This document shows positions 24,119 to 33,395 of a stretch of 64,000 nt of DNA, one piece after another. The stretch is from JANXQG01 sp963775975 (lineage in GTDB: Bacteria; Planctomycetota; Planctomycetia; Pirellulales; Thermoguttaceae). Where the stretch lies: contig CAVZKX010000003.1 of the NCBI GenBank assembly GCA_963775975.1, forward strand, positions 372,001 to 436,000, written 5' to 3'. How positions within the stretch are numbered: the stretch's first letter is position 1; each line of letters opens with the position of its first letter. The position numbers and the translations under genes are program-made. The notes beneath the pieces were generated by a model. It saw only the letters and a program-made list of their open reading frames with translations, had not been told where the DNA came from and did not search any database.

Positions 24119-24670
24119 TCACGGCCGCATGTAAAGCCCGGCAAGATTGACCAGCGCCGTGACCGTGTTCCAATTTCGCATCGTTGCCAGGCCCAGCTTC
24201 CTCTCGATGACGTTGCCATTTAGCTTCGCGCGGCCGAGACCGGCTACGTAATAGACGTAACCCGCGCTGCCTGTGACTACGAGCCGTTCGTCGTCCGTGA
24301 TGAGCGGTTGGATGCCTTGGATGGCGGCGGGCGAAGGCGCTTTTTCAAAAAAACAAACATACATCCGCCGCCCGAACTCCGGCAGGCGCGTATCGAACGG
24401 ATTCGCGGCGGCGATTGTCGCAAACTCCTTGGCGGTCTTGACGATCGTGGAAACCGCGTAGCCGAGTTCGCTGGCCAGATGTTGCTCGAGCTTCTTTCGC
24501 ACAGCAGCCGCGGACGCCGCGCGATGCTCGAAGACCACGTTTCCGCTCTGGATATAGGTCCGCACATTGTCCGCGCCGCCGGAAACGAAGTGCGCCTGCA
24601 AATGGGCCATCTTGATCAGCTTTTGGCCGCCCACATTGATGCCGCGGAGCAGGGCGATAAAAGTGGACAT
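24119..24670 (-). CDS. DUF1697-family protein
   Basis: The 183-residue protein opens MSTFIALLRGINVGGQKLIK, with VRTYIQSGNVVFEHRA and NGNVIERKLGLATMRNWNTV, the conserved landmarks of DUF1697. These are widespread cytoplasmic proteins of unknown biochemical role. Length is normal for the family and the ATG at 24670 is the natural start. It is on the same strand as, and 51 bases before, the DoxX-like gene. Confidence 0.92.
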   Translation of the reverse strand: MSTFIALLRGINVGGQKLIKMAHLQAHFVSGGADNVRTYIQSGNVVFEHRAASAAAVRKKLEQHLASELGYAVSTIVKTAKEFATIAAANPFDTRLPEFGRRMYVCFFEKAPSPAAIQGIQPLITDDERLVVTGSAGYVYYVAGLGRAKLNGNVIERKLGLATMRNWNTVTALVNLAGLYMRP

Positions 24671-24938
24671 AAATTGCCGACTAGGAAGCGTTCATCCAAA
24701 ATCGTCTGCCGGCCCGCGGAATGCCGACCAAAGGCCAAACTACGAATGCTGACGGTTCGGAGACAGCGCTTGCGTTGGGAATGCCGAACTCTGCATCCAG
24801 GGCAGCCCAGTATTGCGACAACTCGGAGAGGCTGAGATCGCGATTTTAGACCTTTCTGCCTTCGTAAAAATATAGTACGAGACGAGCGGCCGCGGAACTA
24901 ATGGCGGGTCTGAAAGGCCGAGACAATCCGCGTTCGGA

Positions 24939-25664
24939 TCAGGCGGCCTTCCGCCGTCGCCTCCAGCCGAAGCTGGCGCCCACGATACCCAGCAATGACC
25001 AGACAATAATGGCCGACGGTTCGGGCGTGGTCTGCGGTATTGGGTCGAAATGAAAAGCGATGTTGAAGCCATTGGCGTTGGTCGGGATGCCGCCGCCGGT
25101 ATTGGCGTAACTGTACGGGCTTACGAACTGCGCGAAACTTTGAGTCCCCGAGGCGACAAGGTTGCTAAATGTTCCGCCCGTCGTGCCGTAGCCGTTAACA
25201 TAGCCAACGCCGAGTGGGCCGGTTCCGGCAAAGTTTATAAAGCCTGATGGCGTAAGCGAAGCGAGGGGGACCGGTGTGCCACCCAGACCATTGGGCGGGT
25301 TCGCCCCGCCCGTCGTCCATTGATCCTCAATGCCATTGAAATTTGCCGCCTGGTTCAACGTGAAATTCGCAGCGACTTGCCAAAGCGCGGCGGGGTTCGC
25401 TGCAAGCGGTCCACCGTCCGAGGTCGAAAAGAAAAAGTCGTCCCATTCCCCGCCGCCGGGCGTCGACGTTTGAACCGAAAAAACTTGCACGGTGCCGACC
25501 GTACTGAGCGGACCGCCAATTGTCGAGCTAATCGAGGTGACCCCCCCGGGGAAATTGGTGAGGGTAAAAGTCAAATTGGGGTTCATAATACTCGCACGGG
25601 CGTCGAGCGCGCTAAAACCCGAGAGAGCCACGGCAAACCCTACGATAACAAAGAACCGCTTCAT
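24939..25664 (-). CDS. PEP-CTERM secreted protein
   Basis: The 241-residue protein has a signal peptide (MKRFFVIVGFAVALSGFSAL...ARAS), a Gly/Thr/Ser-rich beta-type body and the C-terminal sorting signal PEPSAIIVWSLLGIVGASFG followed by WRRRRKAA. PEP-CTERM proteins are exported and then cleaved or anchored by an exosortase. No exosortase is encoded in this window. The domain in the body is not one I recognise. Confidence 0.93.
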   Translation of the reverse strand: MKRFFVIVGFAVALSGFSALDARASIMNPNLTFTLTNFPGGVTSISSTIGGPLSTVGTVQVFSVQTSTPGGGEWDDFFFSTSDGGPLAANPAALWQVAANFTLNQAANFNGIEDQWTTGGANPPNGLGGTPVPLASLTPSGFINFAGTGPLGVGYVNGYGTTGGTFSNLVASGTQSFAQFVSPYSYANTGGGIPTNANGFNIAFHFDPIPQTTPEPSAIIVWSLLGIVGASFGWRRRRKAA

Positions 25665-25945
25665 GATGATCCGTCTCTTTACTTAAAAACGTATTTACCA
25701 ACTGCGCTTTGGCGAGTTAGTTCAGGGGCAGAAAAGGCGATTACGCCAACATGTTCCACATCCTCTAAACAATCCGCACCGAATCCTCCATTCCTGACAG
25801 TCGTGATCGATAAAAACCGTAATCTTCTTTCTCCGCACGAAATGGGCAGTTCACAACATCAGAAAGTCGATGACACCTCGGCTGTTACTTTTTTGTCATG
25901 CGAACAGTTCATGCAAATTGCAGGAACTGGTGCTTGCTATTGGAA

Positions 25946-27262
25946 TCATCCCATGAGACCGGTTTTTAGCCGATTCGAGCCAACACGGTAGCATGCCGCT
26001 GAGCAAAGCACTATTGCTCCCAGTAGAGCAAATGCTCCTGGCTCCGGTACGGGTATGGGAGCGGAATCGGCGGCAACGGCCGGAGCGTTCACAACCGGAG
26101 CGGCAAACTTCGCCAAGGAGTTCGCGCCGATTGACAAGTTCGTTCCGTCGAGAATCGCGTAGGGCGTCGTCACCATCAACTTGCCGGCGGTCACGATTGT
26201 GCCGCCGTCGTAGGTGTTCATGCCGCTCAAGACGAGCGTGCCGCTACCGGTCTTCATCAGCGCCATGCCGCTGCCGCTGATCGTGCCGGAGTCGGTGATT
26301 TTCATCGCGCCGGTGTCAAAGGCGATGGTGTTCGTGTCAAAGGCGCCGTTGCCCGGCACGAGTTGGATGTTCAGGCCGATCGTCTGGTTTGATCCGCTTT
26401 GATTGAGCACGTCGCCGGAAAGTTGGATGGCGTTGCCTTGCAGGTTGTACGACGGGGCCGCGGCGTCGAAGAAGATGCCGTAGAAGAGCGAGCCGGCGGC
26501 GAGATTGTTGCTGTTGGCCGTATGGCCGCCGCCGGCCAACGCGCCGAAGCGGAGGAAGTGCCCGGCCGTTGGCGTCGTGCCGCTCCAGTTAGCTGCATTG
26601 CTCCAACTGGTATCGAGGCTGGCCCCGCCATTCCAGACGAGCGTGCTGGGCGTGGCGATGTAAGTATAGCCTTCGTCGTCGAAGACCGAATAGCCGGAAG
26701 ATGAAGAGACCGAAATCCGCCCTGCGGCGATCATGCTGTTGAACGTGCTTTCCCACGAGACGCCGCCGACATCTTGCCAGCGGAAGATCCAGCTTGGGCC
26801 GCTGTTCGTCCCGGCGGTGAGCTGCATCATGCTTGTGTTGTCGATGTTTAAATAGCTTGCATATGGTCCAAAATATGTCATGCCGGTCACTTGGCCGTTG
26901 GGCTGCTGGAGCGCCAGCACCGCGTTGGTCTCGACATTGATCTGGTTGCTGACGATGCTGCCGTTGGCACGCAAGGGCGCGGCGCCGTTGCCGACGTAGA
27001 GATAGGCGGTCACGACGGGTCCTGGGTTTACGACAGTGACTGGTGCATTGCCGTACCAGCCGAAGTAAGTGTAAGGGGCGGTAATCGTGTGGCCGCCCAT
27101 GTCGAGCGTCGAGCCGGAGTCCTGAAGGTTGAAATAGTATCCGAGGTTCATGTCGGCGCCCAAGGTCACCTTGCTCCCGCTCTCGACATCTATCTGGTAA
27201 GTGACATTGGAGGTTGATGTCGTGTTGAGCTGCGAGTGGCTCTGTAAGCTGAGGTTAGCCAC
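25946..27262 (-). CDS. Repeat-rich PEP-CTERM surface protein, C-terminal section
   Basis: This section carries the last of the 120-residue repeats, then an autotransporter-associated beta-strand region (LVWNGGASLDTSWSNAANWS, SGTLVLSGMNTYDGGTIVTA, GKLMVTTP) and the sorting signal VPEPGAFALLGAIVLCSAAC plus a basic tail. The first residues (MANLSLQSHSQLNTTSTSNV) match the interior of a repeat, so this is the 3' third of a gene of about 1,320 codons beginning at 29904. The break at about 27,280 is a two-base deletion relative to the sister repeats. Confidence 0.88.
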   Translation of the reverse strand: MANLSLQSHSQLNTTSTSNVTYQIDVESGSKVTLGADMNLGYYFNLQDSGSTLDMGGHTITAPYTYFGWYGNAPVTVVNPGPVVTAYLYVGNGAAPLRANGSIVSNQINVETNAVLALQQPNGQVTGMTYFGPYASYLNIDNTSMMQLTAGTNSGPSWIFRWQDVGGVSWESTFNSMIAAGRISVSSSSGYSVFDDEGYTYIATPSTLVWNGGASLDTSWSNAANWSGTTPTAGHFLRFGALAGGGHTANSNNLAAGSLFYGIFFDAAAPSYNLQGNAIQLSGDVLNQSGSNQTIGLNIQLVPGNGAFDTNTIAFDTGAMKITDSGTISGSGMALMKTGSGTLVLSGMNTYDGGTIVTAGKLMVTTPYAILDGTNLSIGANSLAKFAAPVVNAPAVAADSAPIPVPEPGAFALLGAIVLCSAACYRVGSNRLKTGLMG

Positions 27263-28919
27263 CGAGTTGCCGCCGAGCGCCGGGCGAGACGTTATAGAGA
27301 TGGAGTTTCGAGATCGAATCGGCGGGAATTAGGCTGAACGGCTGGCTCGCGGCGTAGACGCTGATCGTGGACAACGGGCCGCGATTGACGATCGTGGGTA
27401 CGCCGCTGCCGTACCAGCCGAGATCGATTTCGGTGGCGGCCGTGATTCCATGTCCGCCCATATCGAGTGTCGAGCCGGTGTCCTGGAGGTTAAAGTAGTA
27501 GCCGAGCTTCATGTCGGCGCCCAAGGTCAACTTGCTTCCGCTCTCGACATCGACCTGGTAGGTGACGTTTGCGGTATTGGTCGTGTTGAGCTGCGAGCTG
27601 TATTCGAGGAGAAGGTTGGCCACGGAGTTGCTGCCGAGCGTGCTTCCACTGACGTTATAGAGGATGAACTTCGCCGCCGAGTCCGAAGGCGCGAGGCTGA
27701 ACGGCTGGTCCGCCACATAAAAATTGGTCGCGGAGAGCGGGCCGCGGTTAACGAGAGAAGGAACGCCGCTACCAGCCCAACCGAGATAAATGTAGGCGGC
27801 CGTGATTCCGTGTCCGTTCATGTCGAGCGTCGAGCCGGTGTCCTGGAGGTTGAAGTAGTAGCCGAGGTTCATATCGGCGCCCAGGGTCAGCTTGCTGCCG
27901 GTCTCAACGTCGAGCTGGTAGGTTACGTTCGCGGTGTTGGTCGTGTTGAGCAGCGAATTGCTCTGCATGAGAAGGTTTGCCACCGAATTGGCGCCGAGCG
28001 TACTGGCGGAGACGTTATAGAGATAAAGTCTCGCTACCGAGTCGGCTGCCGCAAGGCTGAACGGTTGGTTCTTGACGTACAGGCTGGTCGTGGACAACGG
28101 ACCCCGATTGACGATCGTGGGAACGCCGCTGCCGCCCCAGGCGAGGTCAATTTCAGTGGCGGTGGTGATTTTATGGCCGCCCATGTCGAGCGTCGAGCCG
28201 GTGTCCTGGAGGTTGAAGTAGTAGCCGAGGTTCATGTCGGCGCCCAAGGTCAGCTTGCTGCCGCTTTCGACATCGACCTGGTAAGTGACGTTGGCGGTGT
28301 TCGTCGTGTTGAGCAGCGAATTTTGCTCGATAAGCAGGTTCGCCACCGAATTGCTGCCGAGCGTGCTGCCGCTGACGTTATAGAGGGTCAACCTCGCCGC
28401 CGAGTCGGAAGGCGCAAGGCTGAACGACTGGCCGCCGGCATTGACGTAAAGGCTGGTGACCGTGATCGCTCCGCGGTTGAGCAGCGTGAAGGGCGGCCCG
28501 CCATTGTCCCAACCGAGATAGACCGTGTCGGCGGAAAGCCGATAGCCGGCCATGTTCAGCGTGCAATTCTGCCCTACGTCGAGATAGCCGCCGACCGTCA
28601 TGGACGCCCCAAAGGTCAGCGTGCTTGCGCTGTAAAGATTGATGTTCCCGCTGAGGTTGGCCGCACCTGTCGTGGTCAAGCTGGAACTGTTGGATAGCTG
28701 GAGACTGGCAACCGTGTTGTTGCCCAGCGTGCTGCCGCTGACGTTGTTGAGGTAAAAGTTCGTCACCGTGTCGGACGCGGCGAGGTTAAAGGTCTGGCCG
28801 GCCGCGTTGACGTAGAGACTGCCGACCGTGATCGGCCCACGGTTAAGCAGTGTGAATGGCGGCCCGCCGTTGTCCCATCCGAGATAGAGCGCGTTGGCGG
28901 CGAGTCGATAGCCCGCCAT
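27255..28919 (-). CDS. Repeat-rich surface protein, middle section
   Basis: This section consists of tandem repeats of about 120 residues built from motifs such as TLGADMNLGYYFNLQDTGST, LDMGGH, VNRGPLS and FSLAPSDSAA...LYNVSGSTLG. Copies recur every 360-363 bases (for example near 27110, 27471, 27831 and 28194) and are highly similar at DNA level. The fold is probably a beta-solenoid or stacked beta sheet forming an extended stalk. It opens in the middle of a repeat (MAGYRLAANALYLGWDNGGP) and ends at a frameshift (NVSPGARRQLGG), so it belongs to one gene with the flanking sections. Confidence 0.88.
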   Translation of the reverse strand: MAGYRLAANALYLGWDNGGPPFTLLNRGPITVGSLYVNAAGQTFNLAASDTVTNFYLNNVSGSTLGNNTVASLQLSNSSSLTTTGAANLSGNINLYSASTLTFGASMTVGGYLDVGQNCTLNMAGYRLSADTVYLGWDNGGPPFTLLNRGAITVTSLYVNAGGQSFSLAPSDSAARLTLYNVSGSTLGSNSVANLLIEQNSLLNTTNTANVTYQVDVESGSKLTLGADMNLGYYFNLQDTGSTLDMGGHKITTATEIDLAWGGSGVPTIVNRGPLSTTSLYVKNQPFSLAAADSVARLYLYNVSASTLGANSVANLLMQSNSLLNTTNTANVTYQLDVETGSKLTLGADMNLGYYFNLQDTGSTLDMNGHGITAAYIYLGWAGSGVPSLVNRGPLSATNFYVADQPFSLAPSDSAAKFILYNVSGSTLGSNSVANLLLEYSSQLNTTNTANVTYQVDVESGSKLTLGADMKLGYYFNLQDTGSTLDMGGHGITAATEIDLGWYGSGVPTIVNRGPLSTISVYAASQPFSLIPADSISKLHLYNVSPGARRQLGG

Positions 28920-29904
28920 GTTCAGCGTGCAATTCTGCCCGAACGTCGAGATAGCCGCCGACCGTCATGGAACCCCCGAAGGTCAGTGTGCTGCCGCTGT
29001 AAAGATTAATGTTCCCGCTCAGGTTGGCCGTACCCGTCGTGGTCAAGCTGGAACTATTGGATTGCTGGAGATTTGAAACCGAGTTGCCGCCCAGTGTGCC
29101 GGTGACGTTAAAAATGTAATAGTTCGTCGCGGAGTCAGAAGCCGACAGGCTGAACGGCTGATTTGCGACGTAGAGGTAAGGCGCCGTCACCGGCCCGCGA
29201 TTCACCAAAGTGGTGGCGCCGGCGCTGGCATAGCCCAACTCGATCTCGTTGGCAGAAAGCCGATGGCCGCCCATGTTCAACGTTGAGCCGGCGTCCTGGA
29301 CGTTGAATGTGCCGGTAATCGCCATGTCGGGACCCAACGTGATCGTGCCGCCGGAGGCGACGGTGACATTCGTTGCGACGTTGCCCGTCCCCGCCGTGGT
29401 CGCCTTGGCGCCGTCGTAGACATTAAGAGTGTTGACGGCATCGGCGCTGCCGAAGGTAAAGCTGTTTTGATTGTCGACGTACAGCGTGGGGGTCGTAATG
29501 GAGCCGCTGCCGCGCGTGATGCTGCCCGTTGTGCCGACGTTCGAACCTAAATAGACATATCCGCCGACGTTAAGATTATAGTTGGACAGATTCAAGGCGC
29601 CATTACCGCCACTGCCGTTGCCGTAACCGAGGTAGACATACGCGGCGGATTGGTTCTGCGAAAGCGTGGCGGTCGCGGTTGCGGCGGCGCCAGCGGGGTA
29701 GTTGCTGCCGATGTAAACGTAGTCCGACGCCCCCGGAACGCCAGGACCGCCGGCAGACGTCCACGTCGCGGCGTTGCTCCAAGCACCGCTGGACACTGCC
29801 CCATAATCAGTTGCCAGCGCGTGCTGAGTGAGAGCTACGGCCAATACCGCGAAGAGAACTGAAAGCAGCCGGCGATATAGCCCGAAGATCCGATCGATAC
29901 CCAT
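28843..29904 (-). CDS. Repeat-rich surface protein, N-terminal section with signal peptide
   Basis: The gene starts MGIDRIFGLYRRLLSVLFAV with an AAGGGGGT ribosome binding site; a signal peptide ending ...QHALATD leads into GAWSNAATWTSAGGPGVPGA, typical of secreted autotransporter-like proteins. The first repeats follow (GGTITLGPDMAITGTFNVQD, AGSTLNMGGHRL). At about 28,940 the text changes to RAELHAEHGG: the DNA here has CTGCCCGAACGTCG where the sister repeat at 28,570 has CTGCCCTACGTCG, one extra base, which explains the break. True product: repeat body plus PEP-CTERM tail encoded downstream. Confidence 0.88.
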   Translation of the reverse strand: MGIDRIFGLYRRLLSVLFAVLAVALTQHALATDYGAVSSGAWSNAATWTSAGGPGVPGASDYVYIGSNYPAGAAATATATLSQNQSAAYVYLGYGNGSGGNGALNLSNYNLNVGGYVYLGSNVGTTGSITRGSGSITTPTLYVDNQNSFTFGSADAVNTLNVYDGAKATTAGTGNVATNVTVASGGTITLGPDMAITGTFNVQDAGSTLNMGGHRLSANEIELGYASAGATTLVNRGPVTAPYLYVANQPFSLSASDSATNYYIFNVTGTLGGNSVSNLQQSNSSSLTTTGTANLSGNINLYSGSTLTFGGSMTVGGYLDVRAELHAEHGGLSTRRQRALSRMGQRRAAIHTA

Positions 29905-30179
29905 TTCTTTACCCCCTTGGAATCGTCGTGAACGCTGTTGATTGCCGCCATGCGCGCAACCTCCTCATTATTCTGCTTTGCCACCGGCGAGGCAAGAACC
30001 AAGTCGCTCAGGAATTATTAGAAACTTTTTCCGCGAAACGGGGTTGAATTATTGGGTGCTAAAGCGTGTCCTCCTGGGGCAGGCGAGGCGCGGCACGCGT
30101 TATTGCTTCACTTAAAAAATCACCCCCAATAGGTTGGGGCCGTGATCTCTGGGTTACTTTCTCTTGGAAGGAGATTTTG

Positions 30180-32015
30180 ATGTCAAGATTTTGTATCACA
30201 ATTGCTGGACTAGCCTCGCTAGCCCTGACTTCTGCGGCAGCGGCCGCGCCGCCCGAGGGCGGGCAATCGGCCGGACCTGGCTTGAATGGCTGGCCGCGTC
30301 CGGCGCAGGTCATGAAGGACTTTGATAAGGACAAGGACGGCTTCTTGAGCGAGGAGGAGTTTCTCGCCAGTCCATTTGCCCGGAACAAAGAAATGGGCAA
30401 GCAACTCTTCAAGCGCTTCGATATGAACCACGATGGTAAGATCAGCTTGCAAGAGTTGAGAGCTGCGTTCGGCATGGCGCAGAATCGCATCACCGCCGAT
30501 CGCGCGGAACAAGCCGACGCTCCGCGCGGTCGCAGGGGTGGCGGTTCCTTGCCGACGAATCGTCTCGGAGCCGGGCAAGGCCGGGCGGGCGGTTTCGGCG
30601 GTGGCGGATTCGGCGCCGAAGGCGGATTTGGCGGTGGCGGATTTGGTGGTGGTGGGGGCGGATTTGGCGGCGGATTCGGTCCGATGGGTGGAATGGGTGC
30701 CGGTTTTGGACCTAACGGCGGCGCGGCCGCATTCATGGGCCGCGGAATGGGGCCTGACGGGCCCGGACAAGTCGGACCCAGACAGGGTGGACGCAGGCAA
30801 GGTGGCGTGGCCTTTGGCGGGTTTGCGAGCGGTGGTCCTGATGGCGCGGCTGGAATTGGCCGGCAGGGTGCCCGTGGCAGGCAGGTCGCGCAAGGCAAAT
30901 CGAGCAAGGCCGCCAAGCAGGCTGCCAAGAGCAAAAAGACCAAGAAGAGCAAAGTCGCAAAGAAGAATAAAAACAAGAAGAAAGGAAAGGCCACTAAGGG
31001 ACGAAAGCCCTCCAATCGCGGCAAGGGCGCCAATCGCGGCGCTAGGCGAGGACGTCCCGCCGCGCGCCGCGGGGCTGTTGTCCGCGGCGGCATGGGCGGC
31101 TACGGCACCGGCCGCGCCGCAAACGGTGGACGCGGTCGTGGTATGGGTCCTCGCGGTTTTGCAGGTCCCGGTTTCAATGGCCCTGGCCGCGGCGGATTTG
31201 GTCGCCAAGGTTTCGCAGGTCCGGGCCGCGGCGGCTTTGGTCCTGGCTTCGGCGGACCTGGCTTCAGTCCTCAAGCATACGGTCGTCAAGGTTTTGGCGG
31301 TCCGGGAATGGGCGGCTACGGCTGGCAAGCTCAGCGCGGCGGCTTTGGACCTGGCTTCGGCGGACCTGGTTTCAGAGGCCCCGGTTTCGCTCGTTCCGGT
31401 TATGGTCGTGGTGGTCCTGGAATGGGTCGCCCGGGTAATGGTCGTGGCCGGCCCGGCATGGGTCGCCAAGGCTATGGTCGTGGACGCCAGAGCATGGGCC
31501 GCGGCGGTTATGGCCGCCCCGGTTACGGTCGACAAGCCGAGCGCGGCCGTGGCGGATACGGTCGCCCCGATATGAATCGTCAAGGCCGTGGGCGACCGGG
31601 CATGGGTCGCCAAGGTATGGGTCGCGGCGGCCGTGGCCCGCAGGGCAGAGGTCGAGCCAACGCCGGTCGTGGCCGAGGTCAGAGGGGACCTGGGAATGGC
31701 TCCGCTCGGCAAGGCCGAGGCCGTGGTTCGCAAGGTCGCGGCGCACAAGATCGTGGTCCGCAAGGTCGCGGTCCGCAGGCTCGCGGTCCTCGCGATAACG
31801 GTCCTGGTCCGCAAGGTCCACGCGGCTTCGAGGGTGATCGTCGCGGCCCGCAAGGTCCCCGCGATTTTCAAGGTGGTCCGCGTGGTTTCCAAGGTCCTGG
31901 ACCCGACGGTCAAGGGCCGCGTGGATTCCAAGGTGGTCGCCGTGGCCCGCAGCAAGGCCCCGGCCCCGGCGCCGGGCGGAGGCCTCGCCCTCAGTCTGAA
32001 GACGACGACGTCTGA
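30180..32015 (+). CDS. Secreted EF-hand protein with a long Gly/Arg/Pro-rich tail
   Basis: The start at 30180 (MSRFCITIAGLASLALTSAA) follows a strong GGAAGGAG site and a signal peptide. Two EF-hand loops come next: DKDKDGFLSEEEF (about residues 48-60) and DMNHDGKISLQEL, so calcium binding is likely. The remaining 500 residues are low complexity: Gly/Phe repeats (GGFGGGGFG), a Lys-rich block (KKTKKSKVAKKNKNKKKGK) and then many Gly-Arg-Gln-Pro repeats (GRPGMGRQGYGRG, GFGGPG). The tail is extremely basic and probably disordered; it could bind polyanions such as nucleic acid or sulfated polysaccharide. The gene is divergent from the repeat-rich surface gene. Its role is unknown. Confidence 0.9.
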   Translation: MSRFCITIAGLASLALTSAAAAAPPEGGQSAGPGLNGWPRPAQVMKDFDKDKDGFLSEEEFLASPFARNKEMGKQLFKRFDMNHDGKISLQELRAAFGMAQNRITADRAEQADAPRGRRGGGSLPTNRLGAGQGRAGGFGGGGFGAEGGFGGGGFGGGGGGFGGGFGPMGGMGAGFGPNGGAAAFMGRGMGPDGPGQVGPRQGGRRQGGVAFGGFASGGPDGAAGIGRQGARGRQVAQGKSSKAAKQAAKSKKTKKSKVAKKNKNKKKGKATKGRKPSNRGKGANRGARRGRPAARRGAVVRGGMGGYGTGRAANGGRGRGMGPRGFAGPGFNGPGRGGFGRQGFAGPGRGGFGPGFGGPGFSPQAYGRQGFGGPGMGGYGWQAQRGGFGPGFGGPGFRGPGFARSGYGRGGPGMGRPGNGRGRPGMGRQGYGRGRQSMGRGGYGRPGYGRQAERGRGGYGRPDMNRQGRGRPGMGRQGMGRGGRGPQGRGRANAGRGRGQRGPGNGSARQGRGRGSQGRGAQDRGPQGRGPQARGPRDNGPGPQGPRGFEGDRRGPQGPRDFQGGPRGFQGPGPDGQGPRGFQGGRRGPQQGPGPGAGRRPRPQSEDDDV

Positions 32016-32023
32016 TCGTAGCC

Positions 32024-32085
32024 TGTAGGGAACGCCCTCCGCGGCCTTCCCTACGCACGGAACGCCGCGGGGGGCGTTCCCTACA
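32024..32085. repeat. Inverted repeat family C, downstream of the EF-hand gene
   Basis: Arms TGTAGGGAACGCCCTCCGCG (32024-32043) and its near-exact reverse complement (32065-32085, one mismatch) form a long hairpin just after the stop codon at 32015. It may act as a terminator or be a mobile-type repeat. A third GGAACGCC copy sits inside the loop. Confidence 0.8.
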
Positions 32086-32168
32086 GCCACTCAATCAAGG
32101 GCCGCCGGCACTCACAAGTTCCGGCGGTCCTGCTGTTTTCTTGCGGTAAGCGTAACTACAATAATCGC

Positions 32169-32630
32169 ATGGATTCCGAAAAAATGCCCGAATATCCGGC
32201 TGCCGAAGGACGGTTCCTGGCCATTAAAATCGTCATGATGCCCGCGGACACCAATCCGCAAGGTACGATTTTTGGGGGCGTGATCCTGAGCTATCTCGAT
32301 CTCGCCGGCTCCGTCGGCGCTCAGCACGAGGTTCGCCGGGCCGGCTGGCCGCGGCAGCCGATCATGCTCGTCGGCATGGATCGCGTGGCGTTCCATCGGC
32401 CGGTCCTGGTGGGCGACATCGTCAGCTTCTGGGCCGCGTTGAAGCGCGTCGGGCGGACTTCGATCACCATCCATGTGATGGTCGAGGCCGATCGCCAAGG
32501 CGAACTGGTCCAGGTCACGCAAGCCGAACTAACTTACGTGGCCATCCAATTGGCCGATGGCGTCCGCCGCCCGGTGCCGATCCGCGGTTCCAATCAAGAA
32601 ATCGTTTCCGGTCAACAACAGCAGCAGTGA
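32169..32630 (+). CDS. Acyl-CoA thioesterase, hotdog fold
   Basis: This 153-residue protein has the acyl-CoA thioester hydrolase signature: MPADTNPQGTIFGGVILSYL, LAGSVGAQHE, VGMDRVAFHRPVLVGDIVSF and HVMVEADRQGELVQVTQAEL. It would hydrolyse acyl-CoA thioesters in the cytoplasm. Length fits a single hotdog domain; the C-terminus ends in a Gln run. The next gene follows 12 bases later on the same strand. Confidence 0.93.
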   Translation: MDSEKMPEYPAAEGRFLAIKIVMMPADTNPQGTIFGGVILSYLDLAGSVGAQHEVRRAGWPRQPIMLVGMDRVAFHRPVLVGDIVSFWAALKRVGRTSITIHVMVEADRQGELVQVTQAELTYVAIQLADGVRRPVPIRGSNQEIVSGQQQQQ

Positions 32631-32641
32631 GGGTTCAATTG

Positions 32642-33316
32642 ATGAATGTTTTGGTGATCGACGTCGGTGGAAGTCACATCAAGTTCAAGACCACGGGGCA
32701 AACGGACCCGATTAAGCTTCCCTCGGGCCACGACCTCACGCCCCAACTTTTGGTGTCCTCGGTGCAAGAGGCGACCAAGGATTGGCAGTACGATGGCGTC
32801 TCTATCGGTTGGCCCGGCCCGGTGGTAGATGGCAAGCCGGCGCGCGAGCCCATGAACCTGGGCACCGGCTGGGTCGGTTTCGACTTCTCAGCCGCCTTTG
32901 GCAAGCCGGTGAAACTGATCAACGACGCCGCCATGCAGGCCCTCGGCAGCTACGAAGGCGGGCGGATGCTGTTCCTCGGCTTGGGAACCGGCCTCGGCGC
33001 GACCCTCATATTAGACCGGAAGACGATCGTTCCGCTGGAAGTGGCCCATTTGCCCTATCGCAATAAGAAGACGTTCGAAGACCACGTCGGCCAACGGGGG
33101 CTGGATCGTTACGGCAAGAAACGGTGGCGAGCATTCGTCGCCGACGTTGCGACCCGGCTGCGGCTGGCCCTGGTGGCGGATTACGTGGTGCTCGGCGGCG
33201 GCAATTCGCGGCTCATGAAGGAGCTGCCGCCTCAAACGCGCATGGGAAAGAACACCAACGCCTTTATCGGCGGCTTCCGCATGTGGGACGTGGACGATCA
33301 GCCGGCCGCGTCGTAG
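32642..33316 (+). CDS. ROK-family sugar kinase (polyphosphate-glucokinase-like)
   Basis: This 224-residue protein starts MNVLVIDVGGSHIKFKTTGQ, the phosphate-binding loop of ROK kinases, and shows VSIGWPGPVVDGKP, INDAAMQALGSYEGGRMLF, GLGTGLGATLI and VVLGGGNSRLMKELPP. It lacks the zinc-binding CXCGXXGC loop, like polyphosphate glucokinases. I chose the ATG at 32642 because the frame upstream only overlaps the thioesterase end. It probably phosphorylates glucose or a related sugar in the cytoplasm, with ATP or polyphosphate as donor. Confidence 0.92.
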   Translation: MNVLVIDVGGSHIKFKTTGQTDPIKLPSGHDLTPQLLVSSVQEATKDWQYDGVSIGWPGPVVDGKPAREPMNLGTGWVGFDFSAAFGKPVKLINDAAMQALGSYEGGRMLFLGLGTGLGATLILDRKTIVPLEVAHLPYRNKKTFEDHVGQRGLDRYGKKRWRAFVADVATRLRLALVADYVVLGGGNSRLMKELPPQTRMGKNTNAFIGGFRMWDVDDQPAAS

Positions 33317-33395
33317 AATACCGTTGGCTAGTTTCCCCCGACTCATTTTGCCGGGCGTCGTCTTCTCCGTCGCAAGCAGCTCGTTGGGTACGATT

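Noticed and set aside
30219..32090. 623-residue frame on the minus strand opposite the EF-hand gene
   Set aside because: Thr/Ala/Arg-rich text mirrors the Gly/Arg repeats; the EF-hand frame has signal peptide and ribosome binding site.
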